DNA of 64,000 nucleotides from Ischnura elegans (Eukaryota > Arthropoda > Insecta > Odonata > Coenagrionidae), in the NCBI RefSeq assembly GCF_921293095.1, contig NC_060251.1, positions 58,297,585-58,361,584 of the forward strand, given 5' to 3'. Every line of letters begins with the position of its first letter. Within the stretch, counting starts at the first letter, position 1. Shown piece by piece: positions 35,301-44,639 of the stretch. The position numbers were made by a program, and so were the translations under genes. The notes beneath the pieces were generated by a model. The model worked only from the letters and a program-made list of their open reading frames with translations, had not been told where the DNA came from and searched no databases.

Positions 35301-37813
35301 CTGTGGCACCAGCAGACATGGACTGCTGAGGAGCTTGAACTGGAGCGAGATGCAGGAGATCCTGAGTGCGCAGCAGGATAGGAATAGCCATGGGACCACG
35401 ACCGCCGCTGATTGCACCAAAAGCTCAGTTGAAGAGCAGCTACTTGCTGCGACAAGTTCTGCAACTGCTTGGTTAGCAATGTAATTTAATCTGTGAGGTA
35501 GGCGTGCAGGTAGCAGCGTGGATGCTGGTGCGAACGTTCGGCGGAGAGACCTCGATGATGCGGTCCTCAAGCTTGGCGACTTCGTCCAGAGGTAGGTTCA
35601 ATTGGACAAGGAGAATCGCTAAAACCCCTGCAGGAAGATGCTGTAGCCATAGAGTTCGAAGCAGATTATCCTGGACTTAGGTGGTGCCTCCAAAGAAGTG
35701 AAAATGATGTAAGAATTGAGAGGGAGTCCTCTCACCAAGCCATTCCTCAGTGAGAAGTTGTCTAACACCCTTTCTTTTGACAGCGAGAGATGCCGGATGA
35801 GTTCCTCATTGAGGCACTGATGCTAACCTTCACTGGGAGGATTAATAAGAATGTCCTGAACCTCCACTGACTATCTGGAGTCAAGATGAGAGGCGACATA
35901 TCCATATTGCATAGTGTCTTGAGTGATGCCCGATAGAGCGAATTGACCTGCCACCAAGGGTTTCTCTACATCCTTCCTTCGCTGACCTTTCTTCATGGTG
36001 CAAAATGATCTTAGCTGTCAGTCAACTCCTTTCAATACCATACCATAAAAAAGGTCAGAGTATCTTATGTAAAAAAATTATTTCAAGCTTTCTCTACATC
36101 AGTTATTTCAGAGGCTAGTATGTTTCCCAATCAGCAGATGCTATCCATGCGGTATCAAAATAAGGTTGATATACATATAAATACGTTGTTATTACACATA
36201 GACACCCTATTTGTAACATCGAAAATGAGTTGTTAAAGTAATGCTACATATATATGTGATATCCAAGTTGTAATATCTAAGATATTACAAAATTCTTATT
36301 ACAAATAGTATCCACAGGTAGCATATGTTAACTATGGAATTGAAGGGCACAAATGTTTTGTAGGTCTGGGGATTACCAAAATCCATAATAAGCACACCCA
36401 TTATCTACTCATAAGATACTATGAAGATATCTTCGAAATCTTGAAATATGGAGCTTCATGTTTACTGTTGGACATCACTACAAAGTTGTGTGGTGGGTCC
36501 TTTGGATTTTTGACAGATATCCATGCAACATAATTTGGATTAATATAGATATTGCACGGATGTCATATCTTAAAGCTAACAATGCTGTCTGGATGTTGTT
36601 GGGATATTGATTGCTACTACACTGGAAATGAAAAGCAAAATACATCTACATTTTCTGGCACATTAAACTTGTTCCCAGGACTAAATCATGCCATCATGAC
36701 CAAAATATGCAAGCCTGTAATTATAATTTTTAGCAAGAAAAAATTTGACAAAGTAATAGGTGTAATGATAATGAAAAGACCAATGACTGAAGAAAATACC
36801 TACTAACAGAAGGGAAAAACTATAAAAGTTTCATAGCCTTAAAGGAATATGTCTCAAATAATGCACGATGAGGGTGGCTGCATGAAGGAATTAAGTGGAG
36901 AGTTTAGAAAGAACAAAGAGCTGTAAGATAAGATGTAATTTAATAAAATTTTACAGACCTACTTTTACCGGCTTACTTCATTTTAATGAGACAAACTAGA
37001 ATAAATATCACTAATAGCAAGATTGGGCATCTATCTCTTCTATAAATTTAATATTAGGCATTTTAATCCATACCTTAATAGCCAAAATTGCTTCAAACTT
37101 AAGCTTCTGTCCTTTTTTCTGCTCTTGGAGGGCGTAAACAATCGAATTCATCAGCCTTTCCACCTCTTTCAAATTGGATTCCAGTTCATCCCCAAGGCAT
37201 ACGAGATCTTCCTGTAACTGAGCTTCAACTTCTAGGGATTCTGATACCGTTGTAAAACTACCGGAGGTCATAAGTTCTTTCATGGTCTTCCGGAAAACAA
37301 CTTCAAGATATGCACTGAAAATTAATAAATTAAAAATTTACAGAAGTCTTGAATGACTAAGAACCACTACATCGTAATTAGAAAAGCAATTATTCACCAT
37401 TCATTACCCAGCATCGTAGACTGATGATTTGATACGTCTGGTGACTTTTCGAAAATCCTCTCTCTCTCGTCGATGCCTAACCTAAAATTATATGCATGAA
37501 ATTATAAATATCAATGTTGTGGTCTAAGCAAAACAAGACTGGATTAATTTCCAATTACCTAAGTCACAAAGAGACCAATTTATTACATTGTTTTGAAATA
37601 AACTTCCTAAGCCAACCTTTTACGCAGAGGTGTGTATTCCAAATTAGAGACTCGCGCACATCCAGGAAAATGGTGCCTCAAGATGCTTAGTTGATTGATC
37701 GTATCATCCAAAACGGCTATTACGAAAATTGTCTGTTGTTCTGTAAGCTTTAGGCCTAAGACATCCCCCATCATCTTTTCTAATGGCCCCATTATTCCCA
37801 GGTATTCTCTTCC
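20308..37813 (-). CDS. Dynein regulatory complex subunit 9 (IQCG/DRC9) homologue
   Basis: Axonemal protein of the nexin-dynein regulatory complex, a calmodulin-binding coiled-coil protein of motile cilia and sperm flagella. Six exons were found on the minus strand: 37617-37813, 37408-37476, 37074-37314, 25746-25952, 23333-23464 and 20308-20541 (stop at 20308). All junctions are GT-AG and keep frame. Exon 1 contains VIAVLDDTINQLSIL, matching the conserved N-terminal motif of human IQCG; exons 2-3 give YDAG-AYLEVVFRKTMKEL; exon 5 is the coiled coil WTKKREVELDEKEQQI; exon 6 has the IQ motif RIQAWWKGILLRKK and a Lys/Gly tail. From the ATG at 37792 about 352 residues are seen, against roughly 440 in human. 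Exon 1 begins at a splice acceptor, so an upstream exon exists, and one middle exon may be hidden in the 11.1 kb intron. Introns are full of transposons, one carrying its own gene. Confidence 0.85.
20796..21456. mobile_element. hAT-type element, family B copy 1 (with nested insertion)
   Basis: Starts CAGTGGTGCAGCGAGGGGGG and ends AGCTGCGCCCCCG, inverted versions of the same CAGTGGYGCAGC-like terminus. Exact 8-bp flanking duplications ACACATAG lie at 20788-20795 and 21457-21464, as expected for hAT. No transposase. It shares CAGAGCTCAGAGA, AAGCCGTAAAACTCACC and TTTTGAACCATTTATC with copy 2 at 22180-23109. A separate element (21056-21409) is nested in it. It lies in the last DRC9 intron. Confidence 0.85.
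21056..21409. mobile_element. TA-flanked inverted-repeat element nested in family B copy 1
   Basis: The 354 bp unit begins CAGTCCGGCCGCCGAGAG and ends, reverse-complemented, CAGTCCAGCCGGCAAGAG; both termini continue to TTGTCCG. TA flanks both sides (21054-21055, 21410-21411). Family B copy 2 shows the uninterrupted site, where TATTAGTT continues directly. TA targeting suggests the Tc1/mariner/pogo group. No coding capacity. Confidence 0.8.
21465..22179. other. DRC9 intron, nothing recognised
   Basis: Seven hundred bases between two family B elements in the last DRC9 intron. A segment at 21765-22040 containing CAACGGATGAAGACCC looks like a repeat remnant, but its borders cannot be fixed. Confidence 0.3.
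22180..23109. mobile_element. hAT-type element, family B copy 2 (with nested LINE)
   Basis: Starts CAGTGGAATAGCAAAGGGGG and ends CTTAGCCGCATACCTG. The flanks GTCTAAAG and TCCTAAAG match in the last six of eight bases, consistent with an aged 8-bp duplication. It is homologous to copy 1 apart from a LINE inserted at about 22259-22881. Confidence 0.75.
22259..22881 (+). pseudogene. 5'-truncated LINE, reverse transcriptase C-terminal tail
   Basis: An open stretch of about 190 codons reads EQFNSLGSMLEEHGYSSTDI, ALYGAETWTLRKEDKRRLEA, FEMWMWRRMEKVKWTERKRN and GRGRKRIGF. This is the conserved C-terminal tail of a class of arthropod non-LTR retrotransposon polyproteins. It begins abruptly inside family B copy 2 and ends in an ATA/TAA microsatellite (22861-22880), the usual 3' tail. 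The 5' truncation is typical of LINE insertion. That the frame is still open suggests a fairly young insertion. The upstream ATG of the open frame belongs to the hAT sequence, not to the LINE. Confidence 0.8.
23513..24180 (+). repeat. Family A element, full-length copy 1
   Basis: One of three full-length copies (about 668 bp). The left end is AATAGGGTGGTTTC and the right end GGAAACTACTCTATTA, which are inverted repeats. The interior has the conserved words CGAAAGATTATTACTC, TTATCAAACGAAGGAAAC and CAATCTGGCCTTTTTCAAA. It sits in a DRC9 intron and has no gene. Confidence 0.9.
24549..25214 (+). repeat. Family A element, full-length copy 2
   Basis: Same orientation as copy 1 and only 368 bp downstream. 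Left end AATAGGGTGGTTTCCTATT, right end GGAAACTACCCTATTA. About 666 bp, no gene. Confidence 0.9.
25225..25345 (-). repeat. Degenerate hammerhead-like repeat
   Basis: On the minus strand the sequence reads GTCAGATGATGACGCAG, then GACGTCGTGCTGTCGCATG. This resembles the 'ctgatgatg, stem, cgaaaccggtcgc' pattern at 32451-32490, but the GAAAC core is lost. Probably a decayed relative. Confidence 0.3.
26074..26675 (-). mobile_element. piggyBac-like element, longer copy
   Basis: Bounded by TTAA (26070-26073) and TTAT (26676-26679, one mismatch). The ends are ACCTTTCGTGCCGGACA and, reverse-complemented, CCCTATCTTAGCAGG. It is about 602 bp, against 225 bp for its relative at 16064. No transposase frame. 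It lies within the large DRC9 intron. Confidence 0.6.
26680..26860 (-). repeat. Repeat unit shared with 15880-16059 (inverted)
   Basis: Reverse-orientation copy of the segment next to the piggyBac-like element at 16 kb, including TTGAGTTGGGTCCCAAAT and GGACGAAAATACCAGG. It joins the piggyBac-like end at the equivalent base. Confidence 0.65.
27273..27830 (+). repeat. Family D (piggyBac-like) element, copy 1
   Basis: Begins after TTAA (27269-27272) with ACCCTTTGGAGACGGTGGGG. It aligns in inverted orientation with 39810-40340 over most of its length, sharing CTTAGCATGACTGCTG, ATCTCGGACTCCGAGAGTAG and AAATTGTAAACGCT. The CCCTTT end beside TTAA suggests piggyBac. The far end cannot be placed exactly. 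Confidence 0.6.
28200..28330 (-). repeat. tRNA-derived SINE copy
   Basis: On the minus strand GTTGGGTAAAGTCCTTGCCT is followed by CCGGTTCTCGTCC, which resembles RNA polymerase III boxes A and B of a tRNA-derived SINE. The arrangement matches the copy at 54690-54990. There is no tRNA cloverleaf, so it is a SINE rather than a tRNA gene. Confidence 0.5.
28843..31215 (-). CDS. DUF4806-like protein encoded inside the transposon
   Basis: Exons on the minus strand are 31056-31215, 29331-29551, 29062-29233 and 28843-28973 (stop TAA at 28843). All have GT-AG borders and every junction keeps the frame, giving 227 residues. Exon one reads LKRVGGSTPPDATRRGLRAS and YYLLEGLKGNIKFGQTH, close to the 'LkslGG....DAtRRilr..' core of DUF4806. 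Exon two is a short coiled coil (YLKRIEKTQLEILKEIRALK) and then WKFPMDTMEEFDALEVELL, the usual start of the domain. Exon three holds NLGRRFSFFGHSKMNTKK, and exon four AIDWFRHAESRHQ, the usual end. So there is one complete domain after a piece of a second. The exon before 31215 was not found; alternatively translation starts at the internal Met of MPDESDND in exon two. The function is unknown; context suggests a transposon-encoded protein. Confidence 0.65.
29926..30596 (+). repeat. Family A element, full-length copy 3
   Basis: Left end AATAGGGTGGTTTCCTATT, right end GGAAACTACCCTATTA, about 670 bp. It is inserted in the first visible intron of the DUF4806-like gene, opposite to its direction of transcription. 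No gene of its own. Confidence 0.9.
31300..31827. repeat. Foldback element with about 190-bp inverted arms
   Basis: The left arm begins CTGGGTGTCCCATTTATCTTG and the right arm, reverse-complemented, CAGGGTATCCCATTTATCTT. The inversion continues for about 190 bases through TTCAAAAATGTGTCAAGCAA and GACATTAATTAGCATGA, leaving about 140 bases between the arms. The open frame on the plus strand at 31574-31942 is a by-product of the arm sequence. It is inserted in the 5.3 kb transposon, upstream of the first DUF4806-like exon. Confidence 0.85.
32369..32532. repeat. Inverted pair of hammerhead-ribozyme-like motifs
   Basis: Two arms of about 80 bp form a near-perfect inverted repeat around TGGCC. 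On the plus strand the right arm reads CTGATGATGATACGCTGTATC and then GAAACCGGTCGC: a CUGAUGA core, a five-pair hairpin GATAC/GTATC, and GAAAC, as in a hammerhead ribozyme. The minus strand of the left arm repeats it with only small changes at the ends. Hammerheads of this style are known in Penelope-like retroelements. One base between the core and stem II is extra relative to the textbook motif. Confidence 0.6.
32772..33240 (-). promoter_or_regulatory. Possible promoter and first exon of the transposon gene
   Basis: On the minus strand this stretch contains clustered ATCGAT words near 33121-33150, including TATCGAT similar to the insect DRE motif, a CpG-richer composition, and an exon end CAGAATCTGG with donor GTAAGTAG at 32771. 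A second candidate exon with good borders is 32197-32277. Neither gives an open frame that joins the 31215 exon from an ATG, so they may be 5' UTR. Support is limited to these signals. Confidence 0.3.
33785..35260. other. DRC9 intron, mostly unassigned
   Basis: No exon was found. At 34481-34526 the minus strand reads CAGTGGCGGATACGTAAAGG followed by G- and C-runs, the style of a hAT end. The other terminus is not seen. Confidence 0.35.
35265..36005 (-). pseudogene. Gypsy-type retrotransposon gag remnant
   Basis: Read on the minus strand with several frame changes, the segment gives LSGITQDTMQYGYVASHLDS, TEEWLGERTPSQFLHHF, LLRTLWLQHLPAG and LVQLNLPLDEVAKLEDRIIE. This is the order of motifs in the gag of arthropod Gypsy-type LTR retrotransposons. 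Stops and frameshifts are frequent. No LTR, protease or reverse transcriptase was seen nearby. Confidence 0.75.
36006..37000. other. DRC9 intron, nothing recognised
   Basis: AT-rich intronic sequence just downstream, in gene direction, of the 37074-37314 exon. A missing middle exon was looked for and not found here. Confidence 0.3.
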
Positions 37814-37819
37814 CTATAA

Positions 37820-38183
37820 AGTAAAAGAAATGTAGAAATAATGAAAATATGCACCCAAAAAACTGTCTCGAGTGATGAGCTTCCGTAACTATTGCTCAGG
37901 AAAAATCAACACTAATCCATGATAATAAAATCTTGGTTACCTAATTATTGATGTATTTTGTCTATGAAATTTAAAAGGAGGCCAATTCAAGGTGTACAGC
38001 TTTCAACACTGACGTGAATTCATGGTCCTACACATAACAACCCAAGATTTTCAAGAGTATTTCAAATTGGCGGCAGGAAATCCCATGAAAACGATTAGCC
38101 ATTGTTTTAAATAACGGTTTTCTACAGTCGTTTATTTCACTGCCGACTTCCGGGCTGCCTTCAACGTTGTTGACCTGTTTCCG
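37820..38183. promoter_or_regulatory. Shared DRC9 / RpL35A intergenic region with RpL35A 5' UTR exon
   Basis: The two genes diverge from this short region. The RpL35A 5' UTR exon ends at 38183 with donor GTAAGT, and its upstream part has ACTTCCGGGCTGCC, a pyrimidine-containing ETS-like site where a ribosomal-protein gene would be expected to start (about 38140-38150). The first DRC9 exon seen ends at 37813 with an acceptor, so its own start must be in the same few hundred bases. A bidirectional promoter is likely but not proven. Confidence 0.5.
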
Positions 38184-38466
38184 GTAAGTTTGCATGTGGC
38201 TCTATTATTGCAATCCAGATACGTTCATAGATTATTTTCATCTTTGTGAAGTTAAAATATTCATTAAAAGGGGATTGTAGTGCATTAGGTAAAATTAGGA
38301 TTAGTTCATTGTCAAGATCTTGCGGATGAATTCGGATTCATGATGCTTAACCTTTCGGGCCCCTTTCCTTTCATGCTCATCATGTGTACCTCAGACAAAA
38401 ATATCGTTGCTAATATTATCTAATATCAGAGGATTTATCGGCTTCTTATTCTTCCAGGGTATCGAA

Positions 38467-41400
38467 ATGGCGGACACAGAGAAGAAGGCTACGAAAACAA
38501 AGTCTTCAGATAAGAAGAAAGCTACCGAAGAAAAGAAGGAAAGCATAGAGAAACCCACAACTCCCAGACTGAAGAAAAGGCCCCGTAAACGTCATGGACG
38601 TTTGTACGCGAAGGCTGTGTTTACGGGTTACAAGCGTGGACTCCGCAATCAGCATGAAAATACCGCCTTGTTAAAGGTGGATGGGTGCAACTCTAAAGCA
38701 GAAAGTTGGTTTTACGTCGGCAAACGTTGTGTCTATGTTTACAAGGTATGTCTTACGTATTATTTCCCTCTTCATTGCGTGTTCTCCGTTTTATTTGAGC
38801 CATGTTATCAAGGGCGCGTTTTGTTTCTTATTGGAGAAGTAACAGAGAAGTTAAGATCCGTTCGTCCGCCCGTCTGAAAGAGTGCATTCACAGTAGACCT
38901 AAGGGTGATGCCGTCGGGGTCAGGATTTTTTTTTCAATATTCGACTCCTTGGATATTTCCACTCTGTATTATTTTATTGCGTTATATATCATTACGTCTG
39001 ATGTCTGTCTCAGGATAATACCTCGGGTGTGCTGCAAAATTTGGCCTGCTTCCTTATGCCAATTCATTCTTTCTTTGACACGATTACCGAGGATGCGTAT
39101 GCCATACGCAGATTTCTGGGGCATTTCACCCCAAATTAGACGGGAATGTCGGGTGACCATCGAAGATTTCCTTATATTTAGGAATGTGAAGGAGATGAGT
39201 TATGATAACTTCATTGAAGCTCTGAACTTACCCACTAAAATATGAACCTTGCAACATAGTAGCTTCGTACCCATGGAGAGAAATATGGAAATCATTGACA
39301 TGGTAAAGCTATGTAACCAAAGCACTCGGAGAAGTAATCCTAGTTGCTGTGAAGAAAATACTAAATGCACGGTTTGGAAGTAATTCTAAACGATTGTAAA
39401 CAAATACTTATTTAAACAATAATTATTGGAAATTATTTGAGTAGTTTGATTTGGATTATCTATTAAAGGTATTCATTATTTTCAAGTCCTCATAGTTGCT
39501 AGTGTTATGTGTTTTATAGGTTTAATTTGTGCATGTGCAACAAGTAGAAGGCAATAATGGAAAAGGAAGACCCCGGACAAAATATATGGAACAAGTAAAG
39601 AGAGATGTGAAAGAGGAGAAATACGTAGGTGTGAAACGATTAGCTGATTGGAGAACTGAGTGGAGAGCTGCGTCAAACCAATCCTAGGATTGTTGACCAG
39701 TGATGATGATGATGATGATGGTTTGGGGGAAAAAAGAATAAACTTCAACATCTTGCGCTGGGAAAACCTCAGATCTTTCTTCTGGTCATACAATTGTTTA
39801 TCCAGTCAGGTTTCGAAATAAATATTTGTTCATTTCTCAATAAAAAATAAACTAAGAATTGAATTATTTGTCTTTTGAGTAGCGTTTACAATTTTTAAAC
39901 AAAATTCTACGATAAGTATTAACTTGTATCTCGAGTTATGTGTAAAAATCAACATGGAAAATGTTGCTGCGTTAAATGCGTTAATATTGGCCTTAGAACT
40001 TCGATTACAATTTGACAAGCTTAGAAAAAAATGAGGAATTCAATTCAAAGTCTGCAATTTATGTGCAAGCAACAATTATCCATTTGCTAAATATATATAA
40101 GCAATACATAAGTTGACTGCGAACCAAAAGGCATGGTCGTAAACCCAGAAAGAAGGGAGCACAACTACTCTCGGAGTCCGAGATAATGCGAAGTCCCAGC
40201 GTGGAGGGGTCGAAAAAGGTTCAGCGAGACCCTTCTTAACGAATGCCCTCCAAAAATGCTCCGTACCACGAGAAGGAAGTCTCTTGGGGCTCAGTACAGC
40301 AGTCATGCTAAGACGAAAACTCCGCCGTCTCGAAAGGGTTAAGGAATGTATATTAATTTCCATATTAGATATAGGTAGTGTCCTTTGACATCAGGGAATA
40401 TATTTTTGTTGAATAATGGGAAAGTCTGTGGGCTGGTAAAATCTTGATGTGCTTTTGCAACTTTTTTAATTGCCATCGCCTTAGTTCAGACTTTCACATT
40501 CATTGGCAAAAATTTGTCTCGGAATGAGGAACTTGCATGGGTCGTAGATTGCCCTAAAAACTATTTTGAATAAGTCAAATGGATACATAAGCTCGCGAAA
40601 ATACCTTCAGTTTCTCCATTCAACATCAAAATAAATAAAAAAATTGCATTTAAAATCGAGAAAAATTTCTCTGAGCCGACCACTGCACGAAGACACCCGA
40701 GCGTTGCCGAGGCCAGGCGTGACGTCATAGGTGCCTAAACAACCGTAGGGAGTAGGAAAATACGCTGCGCGCATGGTGTAAAATTTGTTTTGAGGGAGTA
40801 TTTAGCCGCTCATCGTCACTTTATTTTGTTCTGTTATTCTTAGGCAAGTTTTCCTATTGCTATTGTGCCTAGATTATTACTTGGGTTTTAGTGATAAGAA
40901 AAATGGATGATAACGTTGCCACTCGTTCGAATAGTACACCTGAAATTCATCTATATCTACATAATACCCCGCAAGCCGCCTAAAAGGCGTGTGGCATGGG
41001 GTGTTAGGACACCAGCCTTTTTTTAGGACACCAAAAATTGATGCCACGACCCTCATGGAATTTGTTAAGACAAATTATTGCTATACGTCGGCGGCAAATC
41101 GAGTTGTAAAAGAAACTTGTAATACTGGAGGATAACGATCGTAAGCTGTGCTGTTGACATTAGAGTAAGCTGTGCTGTTGAATTTTGCAACACCGAATTA
41201 ACGGAGAAGGTAGTCCTATCCGTCCTACGGGACGAATTCACAGCAAAACAGTCTGCACACAATCCACATGTGAGATCGCGAATCGGTTCCGCTGCCAACA
41301 CACACACAAGCTATAACCTATTTCAATAATATAGGTAAATCCATAAACAATATACTAGCATATACCATAAAAATATAGTGGGAAATAGACAAATACTCTT

Positions 41401-44400
41401 ATCAAAAACTGGATGTCACTGTCACATTCTTATATTCATCATGTACAACTTACAATAACAGAACTCATTATGATGAAAACAACTATTTATTCACTGATTT
41501 AAACCCTTAAATTAGCCCACACAAGTGACACAGGTGACTTTTCTCACTACTATTCGTTGAAATAATGGAATAACAAACTTCACTCACAGTTTTTATTTCA
41601 ATAGCGTGATCGTGAAATGCCATATCTACGATGAACAACAGAGATTAGCACGCCACTGACAATTTTTACACTACTGTTAGACATTCATCGATAGCGTAAT
41701 AGCACTTTTTACAGTTCAATCACGATGGAACACTGATAACTCTTGGCCGATATTTTTCAACCTTGTCAAACTTTGTGCATTACAACCACTGGCACTGTGA
41801 TTATTAGTAGTAGCTTAACGGGAGATGTCACGTTGAAAATAACACTATTTTGGCACAAAAATGTTCCTAGATGTCTCCAATCAGCGAGCAAAAGTTGCAT
41901 TGACTGGAATTCACCTCATAATACAAGCACATACAGTCCTAAACGACGAATTCTCCGGTACCTACGAATAAACGGATGAAGTTATTGTATATAAAAGCTA
42001 AGCGGACATTAGTAAACATCAAAATCGTTCTAATTACATACTTAAATGAATGATATGCCGTCGATAACATCAACTTACAATTAACGTATCCCCCTTCCAA
42101 TGGCCGTGGCTCAGACTCCTACAACGATGTTATTTAGGTATTATAAAATTTTTGGTTTAACTGCTCCAGTTTTATATTTTATGCCCTTACTCAGATATTA
42201 ATATTATAAATAATGCAAAATATGAGGGCTTCCAAGCCTCTATCGTCGGATATTTATCTTTAAATATAAAATAATCAACACGTCTAACAAACGAAGCTCT
42301 CACAACTGCTGGCAACTATTACAAACAATCACAACAATAGCTTCGCGTGATGTTTAGGCACCTTTGACGTCATAGAGGCTTCGTTGGCAGTGGCTTGGGG
42401 GGTGAGGGAGTTTTTCCCGCGCTTTAAAATTCGTTATATTTATCATTAAATATCTCGCGAAGGAAAACTCAGATTAACATGCGGTTTTCTTTGTTGTATT
42501 CAGAAAATAATTTTCTGTCCACCTGTGAAGTAAAAAAAATTCATGCAAGTTCCCCATTGACAGTTGGTGTTCACCAAACTTAGTTTTCCCATGTTACTGT
42601 TTAGGTCATTGTTAGAAATCTGCATCTCTTTTCCATTTGCAAGTTTTACTCTTCAATCCATCTGCAAAGTGCCATCTTCTACATACCCTTGAGAATATTT
42701 TTTTTATCTTCAGCATACTTGAAATCATAGTACATACATAGTTGCTCACATTTTGATCGAGTCAGGAATGTTGATTCCTTTCAACATAACTACATTTCAA
42801 TTTCAGAATTCCTAGACCGAAGCTACCTTGTCTAATTCCCTATTTTCCAAAAATGCCACCTTTCAAAACTCTCCTTTGGATTCCTCTTAATCTTTCATGG
42901 CTGTCTAAAGTAATTTCTATTGATTAGAAATCATCAAAAATGTATTTGATACCCTTAAGCTTCATAAGTTATTTATCGTATGTTTTAAGCTATGTTAATA
43001 ATGGGCCCAGAAGACATGGTGAAGAACAATCTATTTTATCAGTATTCAAGCCACACGTCTTACACCTTGGAAAGCATTTTTTCTCCCGTTCAAATAGGAT
43101 TTCAATCATTAATCAAAATATTGATGTACTAAATGGAATTTAAAAAATGTGCCATTATCATTGCAAGTGCCCAAAAGGAAAAACTCATGCTAAATGCAAA
43201 CAATTGTTGCCATTAATTTCGTATACAAATATTTTCTCCTGTTGCTTGGAAGTAGTGCCATGCATTGCAATGATGATATGATTTCAGTTTAATGTAGCAG
43301 GAAATGGGAGATGAGGTGATGATTGATTTGGGCAAAAATGTCCAGGAAGGCAATACATTTATTTACCAAACAATATTTATGTTGGGTCGCAAACATGGAT
43401 GGCCCTACGTATTTACCATGGCTTTTTTAGCAGGGTTTTATAAATAAATGTGTGAGGATGAGCTGCGGCTATTGGGTGTAATGATTGTAAAGACGTAAGG
43501 GTATATGAGTAAAGTGGGATAGCAGGAAAATGAGGAAAAGCGGTTGTAAATTTTGAATTTGTTATAAAATTTAGTAATCGTTTAAATTCTGTTAAATAAT
43601 GCATTATTTATCTTTCCTAATGCTAGGCGTTCAAAGTGAGCAATTAATTGCATGTACATTTATCTTCCATATTGATGGAGACATATTGTCTAATGTGAAG
43701 AGCTGGATGCCACTGATGATAATTGTGTTCGTGTTTATATCTCTATGTTTCGTCTATTTATTCTGTTTGTGTTTGTACATAATTATGTATGGCATTGAAA
43801 TGCAGATGTATTTTGTTGAGTCAAGAGTATCAGTTATCACATATAAAAGTATCTTTGGAAGTTGAAATTTATATTAAATGTGAAGTTCTAAGCTTCTGTA
43901 AAGAATTGAAAAAAATTGATTTAAAGTTGTCTAGTCTGTGTTATAATTAGCTTAATTTATAAATGAATATAATAAGATTATGGAGTTATGCCATCTAGCC
44001 GTTCAATGTTAGCCAATCGGTGAAGACCTTACATGCCAATTTGTTGAACTAGGGTTGATACTGGTGGGACACCTTGCCGTACAAATATGGTGGCTATTAT
44101 TTACGTCAGATGGTTGAGTCAACATCTACAAGTTTTCATTGATTTATCAAGAATGTGGGAAATTTTGTCAGTATTAAGTTGATACATTTATTGCATAGGA
44201 TTTGTCGTAGGTTTCAATGTTAAAATTATCTCAGTTGTTGGTAGTATTGTAGCTATGTTAATGCATGTTTATGTGTTTTATGGAAACGTTTTTAAAGGCT
44301 TTGTCTGAAATTCTAAAGCTATGTTTATTTCCTCATAGGCAAAAACAAAGACGAGGGTTCCCGGAGGAAACAGGAAAAGCAATATCCGTGCTATTTGGGG

Positions 44401-44605
44401 AAAAGTCACACGACCACATGGCTGCAGTGGCGGTGTCAGAGCCAAGTTCCGTACCAATCTCCCAGCTAAGGCAATGGGACATCGAATTAGGATTGTAAGT
44501 AATAATAACATGGAATCTGGTTCCTTTTGTCATAAATTGTTTTCATATGACATCTATCATGATATTTTTTTGCCTTTTCAGATGTTATACCCATCAAGCA
44601 TTTAA
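38467..44605 (+). CDS. RpL35A: 60S ribosomal protein eL33 (RpL35A)
   Basis: Large-subunit ribosomal protein of 152 residues. Coding exons: 38467-38745 (exon begins 38458), 44339-44494 and 44582-44605, with canonical GT-AG introns; the first intron (38184-38457) lies in the 5' UTR. The start [13 protein letters not shown] opens a lysine-rich extension of about 40 residues absent in mammals but common in insects. The conserved body has [32 protein letters not shown], then in exon three [11 protein letters not shown] and [20 protein letters not shown], and the last exon encodes MLYPSSI. An AATAAA lies at 44632. The second intron is 5.6 kb and holds a LINE fragment, a family D element and a 2 kb inverted-repeat element, large for a ribosomal protein gene. 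No snoRNA was recognised in its introns. Highly likely functional. Confidence 0.97.
38746..39535. other. RpL35A intron 2, first part
   Basis: Nothing identifiable. Open frames at 38802-39245 run from the exon into the intron and are chance extensions. Confidence 0.45.
39539..39722 (+). pseudogene. LINE 3' end fragment
   Basis: Reads [20 protein letters not shown] and [16 protein letters not shown] then a stop, followed by a TGA/GAT microsatellite. This is the very C-terminus and tail of an RTE-like non-LTR retrotransposon common in arthropods. It is extremely 5'-truncated and lies in RpL35A intron 2. Confidence 0.7.
39810..40340 (-). repeat. Family D (piggyBac-like) element, copy 2
   Basis: Inverted relative to copy 1 at 27273. 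The right end reads GACGGCGGAGTTTTCGTC in reverse complement, next to CCCTTTCGA and TTAA (40339-40342). Shared internal words include CTCTCGGAGTCCGAGAT. No gene. Confidence 0.6.
40524..42557. mobile_element. 2 kb inverted-repeat element in RpL35A intron 2
   Basis: The ends ATGAGGAACTTGCATG and CATGCAAGTTCCCCAT are inverted repeats. A second inverted pair lies further in: GTGACGTCATAGGTGCCTAAAC at 40720 and its complement near 42352-42376. At 40950-41010 there is ATAATACCCCGCAAGCCGC with a small GCC/GGC hairpin, a motif I associate with repeat tails in arthropods. There is no transposase frame. Flanks give no clear target duplication. Confidence 0.55.
42558..44338. other. RpL35A intron 2, last part
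   Basis: AT-rich, no supported feature. The open frame at 44265 runs into exon 3 in the wrong frame. Confidence 0.4.
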
Positions 44606-44631
44606 GAAGCTGTTCTCCTGTTTAAAGGATA

Positions 44632-44637
44632 AATAAA
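44632..44637 (+). terminator. Polyadenylation signal of RpL35A
   Basis: AATAAA 27 bases after the stop codon. Confidence 0.75.
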
Positions 44638-44639
44638 AA

